Of a DNA stretch of 64,000 bases, positions 60,086 to 64,000 are shown in pieces. The notes beneath the pieces are model-generated. The model was not told the DNA's origin, did no database searches, and saw only the letters and a list, made by a program, of their open reading frames with translations. Each line of letters begins with the position of its first letter. Within the stretch, counting starts at the first letter, position 1. The stretch comes from Bordetella genomosp. 10 (GTDB taxonomy: Bacteria; Pseudomonadota; Gammaproteobacteria; Burkholderiales; Burkholderiaceae_B). A program made the position numbers and the translations under genes. Location of the stretch: positions 2,542,001 to 2,606,000 of the forward strand of contig NZ_NEVM01000005.1 in NCBI RefSeq assembly GCF_002261225.1. The letters are read 5' to 3'.

Positions 60086-60511
60086 ATGCCCGCCCTTACT
60101 GACACGCTCCATGTCGTCCCCGACGACACTGCCGTCGCCCAGGCCCTGCACTGGCTGGCCGACCTCGCCCGGCGCGAAGCGTGGCCCGAGCGCGCCGGCT
60201 TCGGCCTGACGCTCAGCGTCGACGAGGCGCTGACCAATATCGTCTCCTACGCCTTCGCCGGCGCGCGCAAGGCGCAGCCCGCGGTCAGCCTGGCCTATCG
60301 GCGCCACGGCGCCGACCTGGTCGTCGACATCCGCGACAACGGCCACCCCTACGATCCCACCCTGCCCATCGCCGCGGCGCTCGCCGGCAGCCTGGACGAA
60401 TCCGAGGAAGGCGGCCACGGCTTGCGCCTGATGCGGCACTACCTGAAGGACATCCGCTACCGGCGCGAGGGCGCGGAGAACTGCCTGACGCTGGTCGCGT
60501 CCGCGGAATAG
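60086..60511 (+). CDS. Serine kinase / anti-sigma-like ATP-binding protein
   Basis: This 141-residue HATPase_c_2 protein resembles RsbW/SpoIIAB/BtrW. It shows the N box LSVDEALTNIVSYAF, the G1 box DIRDNGHPYDPT and the G2 region EEGGHGLRLMRHYLKDI. It should phosphorylate the STAS antagonist and, when free, bind a target such as a sigma factor. The ATG at 60086 is chosen on family length; another at 60038 adds 16 residues and neither has a clear ribosome binding site. No sigma factor gene is adjacent. Confidence 0.9.
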   Translation: MPALTDTLHVVPDDTAVAQALHWLADLARREAWPERAGFGLTLSVDEALTNIVSYAFAGARKAQPAVSLAYRRHGADLVVDIRDNGHPYDPTLPIAAALAGSLDESEEGGHGLRLMRHYLKDIRYRREGAENCLTLVASAE

Positions 60512-60515
60512 GAAA

Positions 60516-60540
60516 GATCGGCCGGAAAAACCGGCCGGTC
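60516..60540 (+). terminator. Hairpin after the HATPase gene
   Basis: GATCGGCCGG and CCGGCCGGTC pair over 10 bp with one G-U and flank an AAAAA loop, a few bases after the stop codon. There is no T-run; it may be a weak terminator or an mRNA end-protector upstream of alr. Confidence 0.4.
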
Positions 60541-60653
60541 TCCGCGGCCGGCGCGGGAGAGGCCGCCGTCGCAAGGCCCGCGGGGAACCGGAATCGGGAT
60601 GCATCCACTTAGATGTTTCCAATTCCAAACAACCCCGACACCAAGGGCCTCTC

Positions 60654-61790
60654 ATGATGTTCCATTCCACGATAGGCTCGGCCGGCGCGCGCGTCATGGC
60701 GCGGGTGGATCGCGCCGCCATCGCGCACAACCTGGAACACGTGCGGCGCCGCCTGGACAAGGGCGGATCGACGGCCGGCGGCCCGCGCATCTGGGCGCCG
60801 CTGAAGGCGGACGCCTACGGCCACGGCATCCGCAACGTCGTGCCCGCGCTCGCCGGCGCCGACGGCCTGCTGGTATCGCAACTGGCCGACGTCACCGTCT
60901 GCCGCGAGGCCGGTTGGCAAGGCCCCATCCTGGTCCTCGCCGGCCTGCGGGACAGCGCCGAAGCCGCGCAACTGGACCAGCCCGGCCTGCACCTGGCGAT
61001 CAACCACGCGGCGCAACTCGACTGGCTGGAAGCGCGGCCTTTGGGCTGCCCGCCGCCCTGGATCTGGCTGCGCTACATCGGCGACCTCGGCTACCTGGGC
61101 CTGGACTACGGCGCCTACCAGGCTGCCTATGCGCGCTGCGCGCCCTGGCTGGCGCGCGGCGACATCGCCGGCATCGGACACCTGCTGCACTATGCCTCGG
61201 CCGACACGCCCACCGGCATCGCGGCGGCCGAGGCGCGCTTCCGCGCCTTGACGGCGGCGCTGCCGGGGCCGCGCAGCACCTGCAATTCCGCCGCCATCCT
61301 GTGCCATCCCGCGCATACCGCCGGCACCGACTGGGTTCGTCCCGGCCGGCTGCTGTACGGTCTCAGCCCCTTGCCGGACAGGGACGGCGCCAGCCTGGGC
61401 CTGCGCCCGGCCATGTCCCTGCATGCCCGCGTGGCCGCCGTGCGCGAACTGGCGGCGGGCGCCTCCATCGGCTATCACGGCGCCTTCGTCGCCCCGGCCG
61501 CCATGCGCGTGGGCCTGGTCGGTTGCGGCTACGCCGACGGCTATCCCAGCCGTCCGCCCATCGGCCTGCCGGTCCTCGTGAACGGCCGGCCGGCGCGCGG
61601 CCTGGGACTGGTGACGATGGACTTCCTGCTGGTGGACCTGGGCGACCACCCGGAGGCCACGGCCGGAACGCCGGTGGTGCTGTGGGGCGTGCCGGAATTG
61701 CCCGCGGAGCACGTGGCGGCGGCTTGCGGCGGCATCGCCCCCGAACTGCTCACCGGCCTGACGGGCCGCGTGCCGATCCGCGCATCGTGA
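60654..61790 (+). CDS. alr: Alanine racemase
   Basis: Alr interconverts L- and D-alanine for the cell wall with pyridoxal phosphate. The 378-residue protein has the PLP lysine in PLKADAYGHG (Lys 51), the substrate Tyr region SIGYHGAF and the motif GLVGCGYADGYPSRPP. Two ATGs stand together at 60654 and 60657. Its stop overlaps the GTG start of the PP2C gene (GTGA), so the two are translationally coupled, an odd pairing of a wall enzyme with a signalling phosphatase. Confidence 0.95.
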   Translation: MMFHSTIGSAGARVMARVDRAAIAHNLEHVRRRLDKGGSTAGGPRIWAPLKADAYGHGIRNVVPALAGADGLLVSQLADVTVCREAGWQGPILVLAGLRDSAEAAQLDQPGLHLAINHAAQLDWLEARPLGCPPPWIWLRYIGDLGYLGLDYGAYQAAYARCAPWLARGDIAGIGHLLHYASADTPTGIAAAEARFRALTAALPGPRSTCNSAAILCHPAHTAGTDWVRPGRLLYGLSPLPDRDGASLGLRPAMSLHARVAAVRELAAGASIGYHGAFVAPAAMRVGLVGCGYADGYPSRPPIGLPVLVNGRPARGLGLVTMDFLLVDLGDHPEATAGTPVVLWGVPELPAEHVAAACGGIAPELLTGLTGRVPIRAS

Positions 61791-63850
61791 TCACGCTGCT
61801 TCACTCCTTCAAGCCGCTACGTTCGCTGCGCGGCAAGATCTTCCTGTTGATCGTCGCCCTGCTGCTGGTCATCGCCGCCTTCGTCATGGTGGTCAGCCGC
61901 AGCGACGTGACGCAGACCGTCTCCACCAGCGAGGCCCACGCGGTGGGCAATGCCGTGGACCTGGTGCGGCGGGACATCGAGGCGCGCTGGGCCGCCCTGT
62001 TGAACGACAAGATCACGGCCGTGCGCGGCGGACGGCGGCAACTGCAGCAGCTCGGCGGGACGGTGCAGTCGGTGCTCAGGGAGTTCGCCGAACTCGCCCG
62101 CCGCGGCGTCTTCACCGAGGAAGAAGCCAAGCGCACGGCGCGCGCCTGGATCAACGAAATGCCCCTGGGACGTCCGCGCTACGCCGCCATCTATGACGCC
62201 AATGGCCGCGTCATCGCCTCCGGCGACCGGCGCTGGATAGGCGAGGACCTGACCGGCCTGACCGACTTCAAGGGCAGGCCGCTGGCCCAGGCCATGTATG
62301 ACGAAAGCCGCGCCCTGGGCCGCGGCTTCGCCATGTACCGCAAGCCCGAGCCGCCCTCCCTCGCCCATGCCGGGGAAAGCGACGAGCCGCCCGGCGCGCG
62401 GGGAGAGACCCGCTACGCCTACTTCGGCTACTTCGCGCCCTGGGACTGGGTGGTGGTGGTCAGCGACAGCGTGCAGGACGTCATCGACCAGGTGGAGATG
62501 CGCCGCCAGCAGATGAATACGGCCCTGCGGGAAACCTTGAACGAATTGACGCTGGCCCGCTCCGGCTGCATGTTCATCCTGGCCGACGACGGCGGCATGG
62601 TCGCGCCGCCGCCCCGCGAGACCGGCCTGGAGGTGGGCGTGGACCGCCGCACGGGCCTTACGCTGATGCAGACCCTGCAAGGCATCACCGCTTCCGAGCA
62701 CCCCGACCGGCTGGACTATGACGACGGCGAGGGCCGCTGGATCATCGAGGCGGTGCGCTTCAAGCCGCTGGGCTGGACGCTGGCCGCCGTCGTGCCGCAG
62801 AGCGACTTCACCGCGCCCGCCATGGCCTTGCTGCACAGGCAGGCGCTGATCTTCGGCAGCACGCTGCTGCTGGCGCTGCTGCTCGCCTGGATGTTCGCCA
62901 TCCGCATCGTGCGTCCGCTGGAGCAATTGACCGGCTACGCGCGCCGGTTGCCGCAGCAGAACCTGACCGCCGCCGCCAACGTCCCCGACCATATCGCCGC
63001 GCTGCCGCAACAGCGGCAGGATGAAGTCGGACGGCTGGCCGCCTCCTTTCTTTTCATGAATCGCCGCCTGCGCGAGAACATCGGCCGGCTGATGCAGGAG
63101 ACCTCCGCCCGCGAACGCTACGAAAGCGAACTGAACATCGCCCGGGTGATCCAGACCGGCCTGCTGCCGGCCCCGCCGCGGGCCGACGCGGCGCTGGGCG
63201 GCGCCGACCTGTATGCGCTGATGCTGCCCGCCAAGGAGGTGGGCGGCGATCTGTACGACTACTTCATGCTGCCCGACGGCCGCATGTGCATCGCCATCGG
63301 GGACTGCTCCGACAAGGGCGTCCCGGCGGCGCTGTTCATGGCCGTCACCCGCACGCTGATACGCGCCACCGCCGAGGACGAGACCGATCCCGCGCGCATG
63401 CTGCAACGGATCAACAACCGGCTGGCGGAAAACAATCCCAACATGATGTTCGTCACGCTGCTGCTGGGCGTGCTGGACCTGCGCAACGGCCACCTGCGCT
63501 GGGCCAACGCCGGCCATCCGCCGCCCGCCGTCATCGACGCGCAAGGCCAGGCCCGCCTGCTCACCGACCGCAGCGGACCGGCGTGCGGCGTGATCCCCAA
63601 CACCGTCTATCGGCCGCTGGCCGCGCAATTGCAGCGCGGCGAAATCCTGGTGGGCTACACCGACGGCGTGACCGAAGCCGCCGGCCCCGGCGGCGGCCTC
63701 TACGGCGAAACGCGGCTGCTGGCGCGGTTGAGGAAACCCGCGACGTCGTCGGCGGCGCTGGCGCTGGGCCTCGTCGAGGACCTCAAGCACTACGCGGCCG
63801 GCGCCGAGCAATCGGACGACATCACCTTGATCGTGATTCGCCGTCCGTGA
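61787..63850 (+). CDS. PP2C-type (SpoIIE/RsbU-like) phosphatase with membrane sensor and HAMP
   Basis: This 687-residue protein has TM1 at about residues 17-37, a large extracytoplasmic sensor region (38-345, Cache-like with YAAIYDANGRVIASGDRRWIG), TM2 at about 352-372, a HAMP domain, then a PP2C phosphatase (about 450-687). The phosphatase shows the metal-binding motifs KEVGGDLYDYF, IGDCSDKGVPAALFMAV and LVGYTDGVTEAAG. It should dephosphorylate the STAS antagonist when its sensor is triggered. The GTG at 61787 overlaps the alr stop. An extracytoplasmic signal, possibly of the wall or medium, is inferred. Confidence 0.92.
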   Translation: MITLLHSFKPLRSLRGKIFLLIVALLLVIAAFVMVVSRSDVTQTVSTSEAHAVGNAVDLVRRDIEARWAALLNDKITAVRGGRRQLQQLGGTVQSVLREFAELARRGVFTEEEAKRTARAWINEMPLGRPRYAAIYDANGRVIASGDRRWIGEDLTGLTDFKGRPLAQAMYDESRALGRGFAMYRKPEPPSLAHAGESDEPPGARGETRYAYFGYFAPWDWVVVVSDSVQDVIDQVEMRRQQMNTALRETLNELTLARSGCMFILADDGGMVAPPPRETGLEVGVDRRTGLTLMQTLQGITASEHPDRLDYDDGEGRWIIEAVRFKPLGWTLAAVVPQSDFTAPAMALLHRQALIFGSTLLLALLLAWMFAIRIVRPLEQLTGYARRLPQQNLTAAANVPDHIAALPQQRQDEVGRLAASFLFMNRRLRENIGRLMQETSARERYESELNIARVIQTGLLPAPPRADAALGGADLYALMLPAKEVGGDLYDYFMLPDGRMCIAIGDCSDKGVPAALFMAVTRTLIRATAEDETDPARMLQRINNRLAENNPNMMFVTLLLGVLDLRNGHLRWANAGHPPPAVIDAQGQARLLTDRSGPACGVIPNTVYRPLAAQLQRGEILVGYTDGVTEAAGPGGGLYGETRLLARLRKPATSSAALALGLVEDLKHYAAGAEQSDDITLIVIRRP

Positions 63851-63885
63851 CCATCCCCCCGCGACGAACCGGTTCCCGCCTCTCC

Positions 63886-64000
63886 ATGCCTGCCATCCGC
63901 CCTCGCCTTCCCATCGCCCTCCCGATCGCCCTGCTGCTCGCCGCGGCGCTGCTGCTCGCGCTTCGCGGGATCTTCCCCGGACATTGCGCCGCCGCGCCCG
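63886..64000 (+). CDS. Partial gene with N-terminal signal sequence, cut by the window edge
   Basis: An ATG at 63886, 35 bases after the phosphatase stop, opens a frame that stays open to the end of the window. It encodes MPAIRPRLPIALPIALLLAA followed by more Leu/Ala and FPGHCAAAP, which is a signal peptide or membrane anchor. A small exported or anchored protein in the same transcript is likely; no function can be given from 38 residues. Confidence 0.55.
   Translation, partial: MPAIRPRLPIALPIALLLAAALLLALRGIFPGHCAAAP

Overview
The window is a high-GC (clearly above 60 % by eye), gene-dense chromosomal segment of a betaproteobacterium. The best fit is Burkholderiales, family Alcaligenaceae, close to Bordetella or Achromobacter. 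That rests on the gene neighbourhoods (argJ next to a DUF815 ATPase and a MutT-ThiE fusion, pilD-coaE-zapD, DUF3460-scpA-panC, mreBCD-mrdA-rodA divergent from gatCAB, metX-metW-ampG) and on Bug-type solute receptors. It looks like ordinary core chromosome: I see no rRNA, tRNA, insertion sequence, prophage or CRISPR array.

Layout. 0.3-4.7 kb: a membrane protein, argJ, a DUF815 ATPase and a Nudix/ThiE fusion. 4.9-5.8 kb: a membrane GAF protein with a small partner. 6.1-15.2 kb: an MdtABC-type RND efflux operon with its own outer-membrane factor, all overlapping by 4 nt. 15.4-17.9 kb: zapD, coaE, prepilin peptidase. 18.0-19.3 kb: an NlpE-like lipoprotein and an HTH-only LuxR protein. 19.5-21.4 kb: DUF3460-scpA-panC. 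21.6-26.0 kb: glycerol kinase between two DHA2-type MFS exporters. 26.0-31.4 kb: a Bug receptor and the AapJQMP amino-acid ABC transporter. 31.6-34.1 kb: ftsEX and an orphan cheD. 34.2-39.2 kb: fused indolepyruvate ferredoxin oxidoreductase and mutY. 39.3-45.4 kb: the rod-shape operon mreBCD-mrdA-rodA. 45.7-49.0 kb: gatCAB. 49.3-57.8 kb: pyrE, exonuclease III, a YjfB-like protein, two tandem universal stress proteins, ampG, metW, metX behind a SAM-II riboswitch, another HTH-only LuxR protein and a lipoprotein. 58.0-64.0 kb: gshA and a partner-switching signalling set (STAS antagonist, HATPase kinase, PP2C phosphatase) with alanine racemase inside it.

The most unusual signal is in the gaps. 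Degenerate short tandem repeats (6 to 75 bp units) occur at about a dozen loci. In six of them (argJ, the mutT fusion, zapD, panC, gatB, xth) the repeat unit contains the stop codon of the upstream gene and runs from there into the intergenic space. I do not know a named element of this kind. The clearest regulatory RNA is a SAM-II riboswitch in front of metX whose 3' end contains the metX ribosome binding site. Other points of interest are the split RsbU/V/W-like module around alr, an ampG reading frame without a conventional upstream start, orphan cheD, and a PBP2 with a long disordered tail.
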